Shown in pieces: positions 1 through 8,315 of a stretch of DNA of 64,000 nucleotides (position 1 is its first letter; each line of letters starts with the position of its first letter). The position numbers and the translations under genes were made by a program. The notes beneath the pieces were generated by a model, which saw only the letters and a program-made list of their open reading frames with translations, was not told the DNA's origin and searched no databases. Origin of the DNA: Shouchella patagoniensis (GTDB lineage Bacteria > Bacillota > Bacilli > Bacillales > Bacillaceae_D); NCBI RefSeq assembly GCF_002019705.1, contig NZ_KV917377.1:62001-126000 (forward strand). The letters run 5' to 3'.

Positions 1-761
1 ATGGTTGGGTTCAGTCTTATGGATCTCGTTGCGTGAAGCCACCAGTTATATACGGAGACGTTCATTTCAAAGAGGCAATGACTGTTAAAGAAACTGTATA
101 TGCACAGTCAAAAACAACAAAGCCTGTTAAAGGGATGCTTACGGGTCCTGTAACAATTTATAATTGGTCGTTCCCACGGACTGACGTATCAGAAGCTGAT
201 GTCGTTAATCAAATTGCACTTGCATTAAAAAAAGAAGTGCTTGCGCTTGAGGAGAATGGCATTGGCGTCATTCAAGTAGATGAACCAGCATTAAGAGAAG
301 GGTTGCCTCTTAAACGAGCGAAATGGGATGCCTATTTAAATCAATCTGTTATTGGTTTCCAGTTGACTGTTAACCATGTTCAGCCTGAAACACAAATCCA
401 TACGCATATGTGTTATTCTGATTTCCAAGATATCATTGAAGCGATTGATGCACTTGATGCAGATGTAATTTCAATTGAGATGTCCCGGAGCCATGGCGAA
501 TTGATTTCTTCGTTTGAAGATTTCACCTATGACAAAGGTATTGGCCTTGGTGTGTATGACATTCATAGTCCGCGTGTTCCTGCTCAAGAAGAAATGGAGC
601 GCAACATCGAACGTGCATTACAAGTGCTTGACCAACGATTGTTTTGGGTTAACCCTGATTGTGGATTAAAAACGAGACAAGAGCCAGAAACTGTAGAAGC
701 ATTAAAAGTAATGGTACAAGCAGCAAATAAAGTAAGACAACAGATTGAAGTTAATAAATAA
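1..761 (+). CDS. metE: Cobalamin-independent methionine synthase, C-terminal part (5' end outside window)
   Basis: The reading frame is open from base 3, so the gene starts upstream of the window and about 252 codons are visible. The enzyme transfers a methyl group from 5-methyltetrahydropteroyl-triglutamate to homocysteine, the last step of methionine synthesis, in the cytosol. The visible part is the catalytic C-terminal barrel. The family's zinc ligands are present: His and Cys in HTHMC, Glu in SIEMSRSH and Cys in NPDCGLKTR. The substrate-binding segment [11 protein letters not shown] is present as [11 protein letters not shown]. An in-frame GTG at base 33 is internal, not a start. The gene ends at a strong hairpin terminator. 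Its upstream control region (often a T-box or S-box) is not in the window. Confidence 0.97.
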   Translation, partial: GWVQSYGSRCVKPPVIYGDVHFKEAMTVKETVYAQSKTTKPVKGMLTGPVTIYNWSFPRTDVSEADVVNQIALALKKEVLALEENGIGVIQVDEPALREGLPLKRAKWDAYLNQSVIGFQLTVNHVQPETQIHTHMCYSDFQDIIEAIDALDADVISIEMSRSHGELISSFEDFTYDKGIGLGVYDIHSPRVPAQEEMERNIERALQVLDQRLFWVNPDCGLKTRQEPETVEALKVMVQAANKVRQQIEVNK

Positions 762-793
762 AAAACAGGAGGGGCTAGCCCCTCCTGTTTTTT
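761..793. terminator. Bidirectional terminator between metE and cstA
   Basis: A GC-rich stem (ACAGGAGGGG pairing with CCCCTCCTGT, CTAG-type loop) is flanked by an A-run on the left and a T-run on the right. It can therefore end transcription of metE rightward and of the converging cstA gene leftward. Confidence 0.9.
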
Positions 794-2417
794 AGGCATT
801 TAAGTTTGTTGAATCGGTTGGCTTACTTGGTTTGGTCATACTCCTTGCGCCCTCAATTCCAAGAAATACGCACATTATGAACAGAATAAAGGAAGCGATC
901 GCTAATAAATAATTTTCGGACATGAAATTTGTATACAACATGACGAGGAGAGCACTTGTTGTCACAATAAACATAAAGATCATAGGTATGATAACAAACA
1001 ATGCTTTTGATTTTGTTTTTACTAGCCAAAGTGTAACTGCTAAAAGGGCGAGGGCACCTAACATTTGATTTGCTGCCCCAAACAAAGGCCATACAGTTTG
1101 CCATGTACCTGTTAATGCTAGTATTGCAGCACCAATTAGTCCGAGGACTGTTGCGATATGTTTATTGGTTAAAAATGAGACATTTGTGCTTTCTCCGAGT
1201 TCGGTAACTGCATAGCGCATAAGACGTGTAGCTGAATCAAGTGTGGTCATTAGAAAAGCAGATGCTGCAAGTGCTGTAAATGTAACACCAGCTTGGACAG
1301 GCATACCCCATGTACTCATAAAATAACCGATTCCTACGGAAAAGACACTAATAGGATCATTCAATTGAGTCATTAGAGCAGAAAATTCACCCATTGTAAG
1401 ATATGCAACGGAACCTATTGCAATAATCGCTACAAATGCTTCAAATAGCATTGAGCCATAGGCAACCAATCGACCGCTTTTTTCATTTGCGAGTTGTTTT
1501 GACGTAGTACCGGATGATACTAATGAGTGAAAACCTGAAATGGCTCCACAGGCAATTGTAATAAATAATATTGGAAATAAAAAACCAAGTGTTTCATTAT
1601 AAAAACCTGTAAATGCTGGCATTTCAATTGTTGGTCTTGCAATTAGCAACCCGAGAAAGGCTCCACCGATGAGGAAATAGAGCATAAATGAGTTTAAATA
1701 ATCACGTGGTTGCAAGAGGAACCAAACTGGAAGTACGGACGCCAAGTAAGCATAAACAATTAATATTAGTGACCATGAAGTCGCACTTAATTCAATTGGA
1801 AAAGAGAGACCAATCCATATGGAGAGAGCCATAGCAACAGAACCTAAAGTTGTAGCTAATATAAGATTCATACGTACTTGATTTATAAGAATTCCAAATA
1901 ATATTGCTACAGCAATAAAAAGCAATGATGCTGTAGCAGCACCAGGAAAAGAAACAAAGGTATTGGCAACTAAAATAACGAAAACTCCGACAATTAAAAT
2001 CAATGTTGCAATCGAAAAAGATAGAAACATTAGCTGTCCTCGTCGCCCCATGTATTCCTTTATGACTTCTCCAATTGATTTTGCTTTATGCCGAACGGAA
2101 GCTTGTAAGGATGCATAGTCATGTGTACCACCCACAAAAATACTACCTATTATAATCCATAACACTGCAGGCAGCCAGCCAAAGACAATGGCGGCAATAG
2201 GACCAGTGATTGGCCCACCCCCAGCGATCGTTGTAAAATGGTGGCCAATTAATACTGGTGTTTTGGTTGGTATATATTCTTTTCCATCATAAAGCGTATG
2301 TGCAGGTGTAACTCTTGATCCATCAATTTTTAAACGCCTTTCTAAGTATTTTCCGTACGTAAAATAAGCAATGATTAATATTACCCCACAAATGAGCATC
2401 AGAGTGACAAAATTCAT
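792..2417 (-). CDS. cstA: CstA-family carbon starvation membrane transporter
   Basis: This 541-residue polytopic membrane protein has the CstA family hallmarks: the N-terminal region with GHHFTTIAGGGPITGP at about residues 58-73, then GGTHDYASL, and many hydrophobic segments through to the C-terminus. Family members take up peptides and/or pyruvate when preferred carbon runs out; which substrate is used here cannot be read from sequence. It is the second gene of a leftward operon: its ATG overlaps the stop of the upstream small gene by four bases (ATGA), suggesting translational coupling. A cre site and sigma-A promoter precede the operon, consistent with CcpA repression in glucose. It is somewhat shorter than the roughly 600-700 residue enterobacterial proteins. 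Confidence 0.93.
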   Translation of the reverse strand: MNFVTLMLICGVILIIAYFTYGKYLERRLKIDGSRVTPAHTLYDGKEYIPTKTPVLIGHHFTTIAGGGPITGPIAAIVFGWLPAVLWIIIGSIFVGGTHDYASLQASVRHKAKSIGEVIKEYMGRRGQLMFLSFSIATLILIVGVFVILVANTFVSFPGAATASLLFIAVAILFGILINQVRMNLILATTLGSVAMALSIWIGLSFPIELSATSWSLILIVYAYLASVLPVWFLLQPRDYLNSFMLYFLIGGAFLGLLIARPTIEMPAFTGFYNETLGFLFPILFITIACGAISGFHSLVSSGTTSKQLANEKSGRLVAYGSMLFEAFVAIIAIGSVAYLTMGEFSALMTQLNDPISVFSVGIGYFMSTWGMPVQAGVTFTALAASAFLMTTLDSATRLMRYAVTELGESTNVSFLTNKHIATVLGLIGAAILALTGTWQTVWPLFGAANQMLGALALLAVTLWLVKTKSKALFVIIPMIFMFIVTTSALLVMLYTNFMSENYLLAIASFILFIMCVFLGIEGARSMTKPSKPTDSTNLNA

Positions 2418-2938
2418 GAATTCACCTCGTTTTTAGATTTTAATGGTTCTATAAATGGTTGAATAAAAGGTCTCCCTTTTCGATTCATATGTATATCCAT
2501 TGAGTCTAGGGAGAGTATACCAATGTAACGCTCGTACCAGCCATGAATCCCCCATTTAATGAATGATACTTTACGGGATCGTTTTGCTTTTTTGATTAAA
2601 CTAGGGTTTGGGGTTTGTGTGACAAAGAACAGCCCAATATAGATAGATGACATATGAGATGGTGTAGTTGCACAGTGCCTGCAAATATACGCATCTAATT
2701 CTTGTTTGAATTGTTCGAATTCTGATTCTGTAGCTTGAGTTGTTTCATATAAGAAAAAATGTTGGTTATTTTCTACGCTCCAAATAGTGATATCTTTTGT
2801 CATCATATAACGTTCATCTTTACGATAATAATGAGCGCTAAATCGTAAGGGTATACTACCGAGATCGTCTTTTGTGTAGACATTAAATTGGTGTTTAAGT
2901 TTGTTCTCAAATGAACGTATAAATTGGTCAGCTCTCAC
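2414..2938 (-). CDS. Uncharacterised 174-residue protein, first gene of the cstA operon
   Basis: I do not recognise this family with confidence. The protein is soluble-looking, with no signal peptide or membrane segment, and has a CRHC pair near residue 86 and a basic patch (KKAKRSRK) near residue 136. The start is a GTG preceded at good distance by GGAGGTG. It sits directly behind a sigma-A promoter with a cre site and overlaps cstA by four bases, so it is co-expressed with the transporter. A helper or regulatory role for CstA would fit the coupling, but that is inference only. Confidence 0.8.
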   Translation of the reverse strand: MRADQFIRSFENKLKHQFNVYTKDDLGSIPLRFSAHYYRKDERYMMTKDITIWSVENNQHFFLYETTQATESEFEQFKQELDAYICRHCATTPSHMSSIYIGLFFVTQTPNPSLIKKAKRSRKVSFIKWGIHGWYERYIGILSLDSMDIHMNRKGRPFIQPFIEPLKSKNEVNS

Positions 2939-2957
2939 GATAACACCTCCTTATTGG

Positions 2958-2971
2958 TGGGAGCGCTTACA
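2958..2971. promoter_or_regulatory. cre site (CcpA operator) of the cstA operon
   Basis: Read on the minus strand the site is TGTAAGCGCTCCCA, which fits the cre consensus TGWNANCGNTNWCA except at one position. It lies just downstream of the predicted -10 element, where CcpA binding would block initiation or elongation. Confidence 0.75.
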
Positions 2972-2984
2972 ACGCGTGTCTTTT

Positions 2985-3013
2985 ATTATAATTGTTAGAA
3001 AATAATAGATCAA
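2985..3013 (-). promoter_or_regulatory. Sigma-A promoter of the cstA operon
   Basis: On the minus strand TTGATC (3013-3008) and a perfect TATAAT (2990-2985) are separated by 17 bases. The expected start near 2978 places the cre site at about +7 to +20. Confidence 0.75.
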
Positions 3014-3120
3014 TACTTTCTGTCCATTTACATCATAACAATGGCGTAAGGTGCACCGTTTTAAAATAAACAGATAGGGAATTAGATAGGAAACAAACAA
3101 AGAAAGTGGAGTGATTTGAA

Positions 3121-4530
3121 GTGAATTTGTATATTAACGGTAAATGGATTGGGGATAAACTGGATAGATTTGAAGTGACTAATCCCGCGACAGGAGAAGT
3201 AGTAGACACAGTGCCAAAAGGGGGAAAAAGTGATGCTGAAGTCGCAGTGACAGCAGCTCAAGAGGCGTTACCAGGTTGGTCAGCACTATCAGCATATGAA
3301 CGAAGTGAAAAATTAGAAGCGTGGTTCCGCTTAATAGAAGAACATACAGAAGAGTTGGCTCAAACGATGACGAAAGAACAAGGTAAATCAATTAATGAGT
3401 CAAGGGGAGAGATTGGGTACGCAAATTCATTTATCAAGTGGTATGCAGAAGAAGGAAAGCGAGCTTATGGAGAGACAATACCCGCCGCTTCTGCTAATAA
3501 GAGAATGTATGTGATTAAACAACCAGTTGGTGTTGTAGCAGCTATTACTCCATGGAATTTTCCAGCTGCGATGATTACGAGAAAAGTAGCACCAGCTCTT
3601 GCTGTTGGTTGTACAACAGTGATTAAACCTGCTTCGCAAACACCACTTACTGCGTTAAAGCTAGCTGAACTTGCAGAACAAGCAGAAATTCCAAAAGGGG
3701 TTATTAATGTTGTTGTTGGATCAACGAGTGAAATTTCAAAAGCTTGGCAAGACGATAAACGTGTACGCAAACTGACGTTTACAGGCTCCACAGAGGTGGG
3801 CAGAAAGTTAATGAGTGGAGCGGCCGATACGGTGAAAAAGATCTCATTAGAATTAGGGGGGCATGCGCCAGTACTTGTTTTTAAAGACGCTGACATTGAT
3901 CGGGCTGTAGAAGATACGATTGCCTCTAAATTTCGTAACGGAGGACAAACCTGTGTATGTGCAAACCGAATCTACGTTCACGAGTCCATTGTCGACGAGT
4001 TCACAAAGAAAATGAAAACAGCTGTGAAAGAGTTAAAAGTTGGTAATGGATTAGAAGAAGATACAGATATCGGACCAATGATTGATGAAGATGCAGTCGA
4101 GAAAGTAGTTGCTCATATTAATGATGCAAAAGAAAAAGGGGCAGAGGTTATAACTGGTGGAACAAGTAGAAATGGTTTGTTCTTAACGCCAACGGTTCTA
4201 GCCAATGTAACCGATGAAATGGCCTGTATGACAGAGGAAACGTTTGGTCCCCTAGCTCCAATTACAACATTTAAAACGGAAGAAGAAGTGATTGAGCGTG
4301 CAAATGACACAATTTTTGGGTTAGCAGCCTATGTGTTCACGAAGGATATCAATCAAGCCCTTAGAGTGACAGAAAAACTTGAATATGGAATCGTTGGTTT
4401 AAATGATGGTGGACCATCAGCAGCTCAAGCTCCTTTTGGTGGTTTTAAACAAAGTGGAATTGGCAGAGAGGGCGGAAAAGCAGGTTTGGAGGAGTTTCTT
4501 GAAAGCAAATACGTTTCTTTTAAATTATAA
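3121..4530 (+). CDS. gabD: NAD(P)-dependent succinate-semialdehyde dehydrogenase-type aldehyde dehydrogenase
   Basis: This 469-residue protein is a full-length aldehyde dehydrogenase. It shows the N-terminal cofactor region (TPWNFPAAMITRK near residue 142), the general-base motif LELGGHAP with its Glu near residue 241, and the nucleophile motif GQTCVCANR with the catalytic Cys near 275. The length, the second Cys two residues after the nucleophile and overall similarity fit the GabD subfamily, which oxidises succinate semialdehyde to succinate in GABA breakdown. No gabT aminotransferase lies beside it, so the exact aldehyde is inferred. The start is GTG after a purine-rich ribosome binding site. 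It is a single-gene unit with its own terminator. Confidence 0.88.
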   Translation: MNLYINGKWIGDKLDRFEVTNPATGEVVDTVPKGGKSDAEVAVTAAQEALPGWSALSAYERSEKLEAWFRLIEEHTEELAQTMTKEQGKSINESRGEIGYANSFIKWYAEEGKRAYGETIPAASANKRMYVIKQPVGVVAAITPWNFPAAMITRKVAPALAVGCTTVIKPASQTPLTALKLAELAEQAEIPKGVINVVVGSTSEISKAWQDDKRVRKLTFTGSTEVGRKLMSGAADTVKKISLELGGHAPVLVFKDADIDRAVEDTIASKFRNGGQTCVCANRIYVHESIVDEFTKKMKTAVKELKVGNGLEEDTDIGPMIDEDAVEKVVAHINDAKEKGAEVITGGTSRNGLFLTPTVLANVTDEMACMTEETFGPLAPITTFKTEEEVIERANDTIFGLAAYVFTKDINQALRVTEKLEYGIVGLNDGGPSAAQAPFGGFKQSGIGREGGKAGLEEFLESKYVSFKL

Positions 4531-4536
4531 AAAAAG

Positions 4537-4566
4537 AATCGCGTCTTTAAAAGGCGCGATTTTTTT
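4537..4566 (+). terminator. Terminator of the gabD-type gene
   Basis: AATCGCG pairs with CGCGATT around an 11-base loop and is followed by a run of T. Confidence 0.85.
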
Positions 4567-4640
4567 ATAGACAAGAAAATGGTTATTTATGGTATATAAG
4601 GATATTCATTTAATTCCCTCTTGCAATTGATTTAAGTTCT

Positions 4641-4664
4641 AGTGTACTATTTAAGTAGAACACT
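4641..4664. promoter_or_regulatory. Candidate operator for the GntR (YtrA-type) regulator of the following ABC operon
   Basis: An inverted repeat AGTGTACTA - 6 bases - TAGAACACT matches in 8 of 9 positions of each arm. It lies 26 bases before the first gene of the operon that encodes a YtrA-type GntR regulator, and resembles the long-spaced AGTGT..ACACT operators of that subfamily. Binding is inferred. Confidence 0.6.
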
Positions 4665-4689
4665 GATATTGATAGAAAGAGGAGAGAAG

Positions 4690-5616
4690 ATGACAAACTA
4701 TCCATTAAGAGTGGCGAATGTAAACAAAACACTTGGTAAGAACCATGTTATTAAAAACATGTCGTTTCAATTAAGAAGAGGAGAAATTTATGGATTTTTA
4801 GGCCCTAATGGCTCTGGTAAAACAACGACTATTCGCATGATTGTCTCGTTAATTTCTCCTGAATCAGGTGACATTTACATTGAAGGAAATTCGGTGACTT
4901 CAGAGCGAAAAGAAGCGATTTCTAAGATTGGGGCAATTGTTGAGGATCCTGATTTATATGGCTATTTAACTGGAGAACAAAATCTTGAACATTTTGCTAG
5001 AATGAGTGTTAACGGTGTTACGAAAGAAAGAATAAAAGAAGTGGTGGCACTTGTTGAACTTGAGCATGCGATGAAGAAAAAAGTAAAATCTTACTCTTTA
5101 GGAATGAAGCAACGTCTTGGTATTGCCGTGTCCTTGCTTCATAAACCATCTGTACTCATTTTAGATGAACCAACAAATGGACTTGATCCAAAAGGAATTC
5201 GTGATTTGCGTCATTATTTGCAACGATTAGCAAAAGAAGATGGTGTCACATTACTAGTTTCAAGTCACCAATTAAATGAGATTGAAGTATTGTGTGATAG
5301 AGCAATTGTAATTAAATCTGGTGAAGTTGTAGAAGAAATCGCTATGAAAGATCATGAAAGTGATGTGGAAATGCTCGTAAATGTTCGTATTAAGGCTGAA
5401 CCAATTAGCGAAGCGGTTGAAGTATTAACATCGTATGGAATGGTTTATGAAAAAGAAGATACCCTTGAGTTAGAAAAGCAGCCGTATAATCATGTGCCTA
5501 ATATGGTAGCTGATCTCGTTCATGCAAATGTCCAGGTGTACGGAATATCATATAAAAATAAACTTGAAGACACATACTTTTCACTTACAGAAGAGAAGGA
5601 GGAAAATGCATCATGA
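4690..5616 (+). CDS. ABC transporter ATP-binding protein (BcrA/YtrB-like)
   Basis: This 308-residue protein is a single nucleotide-binding domain of the type that drives drug, bacitracin or lantibiotic export. It has Walker A GPNGSGKTTT near residue 39, a signature in the form YSLGMKQRLG near 135, and Walker B ILDEPTNGLD near 155, followed by a C-terminal extension of about 90 residues. The ATG at 4690 was chosen because AGAGGAGAGAAG lies just before it; an upstream in-frame start would fall inside the operator and lacks a ribosome binding site. It overlaps the permease gene by four bases. Confidence 0.9.
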   Translation: MTNYPLRVANVNKTLGKNHVIKNMSFQLRRGEIYGFLGPNGSGKTTTIRMIVSLISPESGDIYIEGNSVTSERKEAISKIGAIVEDPDLYGYLTGEQNLEHFARMSVNGVTKERIKEVVALVELEHAMKKKVKSYSLGMKQRLGIAVSLLHKPSVLILDEPTNGLDPKGIRDLRHYLQRLAKEDGVTLLVSSHQLNEIEVLCDRAIVIKSGEVVEEIAMKDHESDVEMLVNVRIKAEPISEAVEVLTSYGMVYEKEDTLELEKQPYNHVPNMVADLVHANVQVYGISYKNKLEDTYFSLTEEKEENAS

Positions 5617-6374
5617 TTGGATTGCTACATAATGAATGGTTGAAGTCATGGTACGGAAGAAAGATGTGGCTTTTTAGCTTCATCATGCTTATCCTAGTTG
5701 CTGGTAGTGTTGGCATATCGTTGTTTGCACAATTCAACATGAGTGATGCCATCACAGCACAAGGGTTTGCAGAAGTTAGCGTCTTTTTATTTCCAATGTT
5801 TGTTATGATATACGGTGTTATTTTAATTGCTGGGGCTATTGCGGGTGAGCATGTGAACGGTACAATTAAACAATTATTAATTCGACCTGCTTCACGCTCC
5901 ACCCTTCTTGCAAGTAAATGGCTTGGAAATGCTTTATTTTCAACACTGCTTTTCTTTTTATTAATTGGAATTACGACAGCAGTAGGACTGCTCGTTTTTA
6001 CAAGCGATGGCACAAGCGCTACGACTATACTGAATGATATGTTCTCAATGGGTGCATATCAATTGCCAACAATGCTCTTCTACATGGCTTTAGCGACACT
6101 TATTGCTGTTACAACAAAGAGCACTGCTTTAACCATAGTCATCACATTTGCACCAATGTTTTTTGGGAGCTTGCTACAAATGTTTATTATAAGATATGAG
6201 TGGTCAAAGTGGATTGTTTTAACTCATATTGACTTCTTTAATAATTACCATCAAATTGGGATGATGCCAGGACCTTTTGAAAGTATGTGGGCGTCCCTCG
6301 GATTTCTATTTGCCCATATTGCTTTGTTTCTTCTGATTGCCCATATTGTCTTTCAAAAGAGAGATGTGCTTTAA
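5613..6374 (+). CDS. ABC transporter permease
   Basis: This 253-residue protein has about six hydrophobic segments and the layout of an ABC-2 type permease, with an N-terminal helix, the conserved cytoplasmic patch GEHVNGTIKQLLIRP near residue 80, and the remaining helices after it. It is translationally coupled (ATGA overlap) to the ATPase before it, so the two probably form an exporter. The cargo cannot be told from sequence; homologues handle peptide antibiotics or respond to cell-wall stress. Confidence 0.88.
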   Translation: MIGLLHNEWLKSWYGRKMWLFSFIMLILVAGSVGISLFAQFNMSDAITAQGFAEVSVFLFPMFVMIYGVILIAGAIAGEHVNGTIKQLLIRPASRSTLLASKWLGNALFSTLLFFLLIGITTAVGLLVFTSDGTSATTILNDMFSMGAYQLPTMLFYMALATLIAVTTKSTALTIVITFAPMFFGSLLQMFIIRYEWSKWIVLTHIDFFNNYHQIGMMPGPFESMWASLGFLFAHIALFLLIAHIVFQKRDVL

Positions 6375-6379
6375 TAAAG

Positions 6380-6406
6380 AAGCCAGGCGTTTTATACGTC
6401 TGGCTT
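6380..6406 (+). terminator. Hairpin between the first ABC pair and the GntR gene (weak or partial terminator)
   Basis: AAGCCAGGCGT and ACGTCTGGCTT form a strong stem around a five-base loop, but no proper T-run follows. Read-through into the regulator gene is likely; the structure could tune the ratio of the upstream and downstream parts of the operon. Confidence 0.55.
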
Positions 6407-6434
6407 ATTGGTTTAAGAAAGGGGGCTATCGCTA

Positions 6435-6809
6435 TTGAGTATGCAATTTGATCCAAATAAAGCGATTTACGCCCAAATTGCCGATTATTATTATCAACGG
6501 ATCTGCAGTGGAGAACTCATTCCAGGAGATAAACTTCCCTCGGTAAGAGAAACAGCTCAACTTTTACAAGTTAATCCAAATACAGTTTCTAGAGCGTATA
6601 TGGAAATGGATCGCGAACAAGTTACTTTCTCAAAAAGGGGACAAGGTACATTTGTGACAACTGATATGGATATTATTACAGATTTAAAAGAATCTCTTGC
6701 AGGTGCCCAAATGGATGCTCTCATTACATACATGAGGAAACTTGGATTCTCCGATGAAGCAATCGTTGATTCGTTAAAACGTTCATTAAGGGAGGCGGGA
6801 GAATCTTGA
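6435..6809 (+). CDS. GntR-family transcriptional regulator, YtrA subfamily
   Basis: This 124-residue protein is an N-terminal winged helix with the GntR pattern (GDKLPSVRETAQLLQVNPNTV near residues 33-52) and only a short C-terminal dimerisation helix pair, which defines the YtrA subfamily. Such proteins repress adjacent ABC exporter operons and are released by cell-envelope antibiotics. A TTG start at 6435 is favoured because GGGGG lies 10 bases before it, while the next ATG is too far away. It lies in the middle of the ABC operon whose leader carries a matching inverted repeat, so autoregulation is likely. Its end overlaps the next start. Confidence 0.88.
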   Translation: MSMQFDPNKAIYAQIADYYYQRICSGELIPGDKLPSVRETAQLLQVNPNTVSRAYMEMDREQVTFSKRGQGTFVTTDMDIITDLKESLAGAQMDALITYMRKLGFSDEAIVDSLKRSLREAGES

Positions 6810-7504
6810 ATACGATTTCTATTAAAGGGATAGATAAAAAATATGGTCGTAAACGTGTGTTTGCAAACTTAAATGCGGAGTTAAATCAAAATCGGTTTGT
6901 TGTACTTTTAGGAGCGAATGGTGTCGGGAAATCGACTTTTCTAAAATTATGCGCCGGATTGGCTCCAATCGGAAAAGGGCAAATTGAACTAAATGAGAAA
7001 AGTTCAAGGCTTGAACGAACAAAAATATCGAGCTATGTATCAGAAGAAAGTGGCTTTGAGCCTTATAAGACAGCGGCAACTATCCTTTCTGATCACACCG
7101 TGTTATTTGATACATTTCAATTAAATCAAGCAAAAGAAATGTGTGCCCATATTGGCTTGCCGCTTCAAACGAAGTGGGGGGTGCTCTCTAAAGGACAAAG
7201 GCATTTGCTTTCATTAATTGTCGCGATTGCAAGCCCAAAACCATTCATTTTTATTGATGAAGTATTAGCTAACCTAGATACAACAAAAAAGAAAGCGATG
7301 CTTGGAATGTTAACTGACTTTGTTATAGAAGAAGATCGGATGATTTTAATAGCAACTCACGCGTATGAAGATGTGGAAATGCTTGCTGATGGTGTGATGT
7401 TTCTTCAGAAAGATAATGCAGACGTTATTAATGATTTAGATGAATGGCGATTTAAAAACAATCAATCATTAAAAGAGTTGTTTGCAGAGGTGGGAAAGGA
7501 ATGA
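6806..7504 (+). CDS. Second ABC transporter ATP-binding protein of the GntR operon
   Basis: This 232-residue nucleotide-binding domain has Walker A LGANGVGKST near residue 36. The signature is reduced to LSKGQRHLLS, and Walker B reads FIFIDEVLANLD. It begins with TTG at 6806, preceded by GGGAGGCGGGAG and overlapping the GntR stop by four bases. Shorter than the first ATPase of the operon, it lacks the C-terminal extension. It presumably pairs with the permease after it. Confidence 0.85.
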   Translation: MNTISIKGIDKKYGRKRVFANLNAELNQNRFVVLLGANGVGKSTFLKLCAGLAPIGKGQIELNEKSSRLERTKISSYVSEESGFEPYKTAATILSDHTVLFDTFQLNQAKEMCAHIGLPLQTKWGVLSKGQRHLLSLIVAIASPKPFIFIDEVLANLDTTKKKAMLGMLTDFVIEEDRMILIATHAYEDVEMLADGVMFLQKDNADVINDLDEWRFKNNQSLKELFAEVGKE

Positions 7505-8247
7505 AGCTTTTTTTATTCTTTTTAAAAAGAGATCTGCGACTGTTATTTCCAGTAAATATGATTATTTTCATGATGTTCATTGTAGCGACCCTTTTGACTA
7601 AATTACTTCAGTTAAGAAGGGGTGGGGTTTTTGATGAGGTTCATTTTTCAGTAATTGTATTCTTATTATTTTTCTTTTCCTTACTAAGTGTTATGGCCAT
7701 CATCATAGAATCAATCTGGCGTGAATGGAGAAAGGGTACTCAATTTGATTGGTATTTATATCCTGGATCGATGCATGTTAAGTTAATAAGCAAAGTAATT
7801 GCTATTTTTATTTGGCAGTATTTTCAGCTTATCGTTGCGATCTGTGTGGTAGTCGTACTTCTTTTTTGGACTGGGGATGACTCTTTTCGCCAAGATCTAT
7901 TCATTGGAGAGTTTAGTGTAATTGATGAGTTTAGTTGGGAGTACTTATGGGGCCTAATTATTGTGCCGTTCGTTGCGATTGTGCAAATACTGTTTGGTTG
8001 CTTACTCTTTTTTGGATTAAAATCAATGTGGAGATTTTTTTATGTCATGATTTACACAAGCATTGTCTTTATCCTATATCCCTATGTCTATATTAAATTG
8101 TATCCTACTGAGGAACCTGTAGAAACAGAACCAATCTTAGGGTTGGTATTAGATGTAAATCATTCTCAATTTATTTTTGATGTTATTTTAGCCCTAAGCA
8201 TTTATGGACTAATGTACATATTCGCAGTAAAGAAACTGGAACTTTGA
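7501..8247 (+). CDS. Membrane protein, permease partner of the second ABC ATPase
   Basis: This 248-residue protein has about six hydrophobic segments and no recognisable catalytic motif. Its ATG overlaps the stop of the preceding ATPase (ATGA), and it is the last gene of the five-gene operon. Position and topology make it the membrane half of the second transporter; sequence similarity alone would not prove that. Confidence 0.78.
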   Translation: MKLFLFFLKRDLRLLFPVNMIIFMMFIVATLLTKLLQLRRGGVFDEVHFSVIVFLLFFFSLLSVMAIIIESIWREWRKGTQFDWYLYPGSMHVKLISKVIAIFIWQYFQLIVAICVVVVLLFWTGDDSFRQDLFIGEFSVIDEFSWEYLWGLIIVPFVAIVQILFGCLLFFGLKSMWRFFYVMIYTSIVFILYPYVYIKLYPTEEPVETEPILGLVLDVNHSQFIFDVILALSIYGLMYIFAVKKLEL

Positions 8248-8251
8248 ATGT

Positions 8252-8280
8252 TTGTCTTTTCTTTCGTATATCGCTATCAT
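8252..8280 (+). promoter_or_regulatory. Sigma-A promoter of the M42 peptidase gene
   Basis: TTGTCT and TATCAT are separated by 17 bases, 36 bases before the ATG of the peptidase gene. Confidence 0.55.
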
Positions 8281-8315
8281 AGAGGAATGCTCATAAAGAA
8301 GGTGATGTGTTTATA

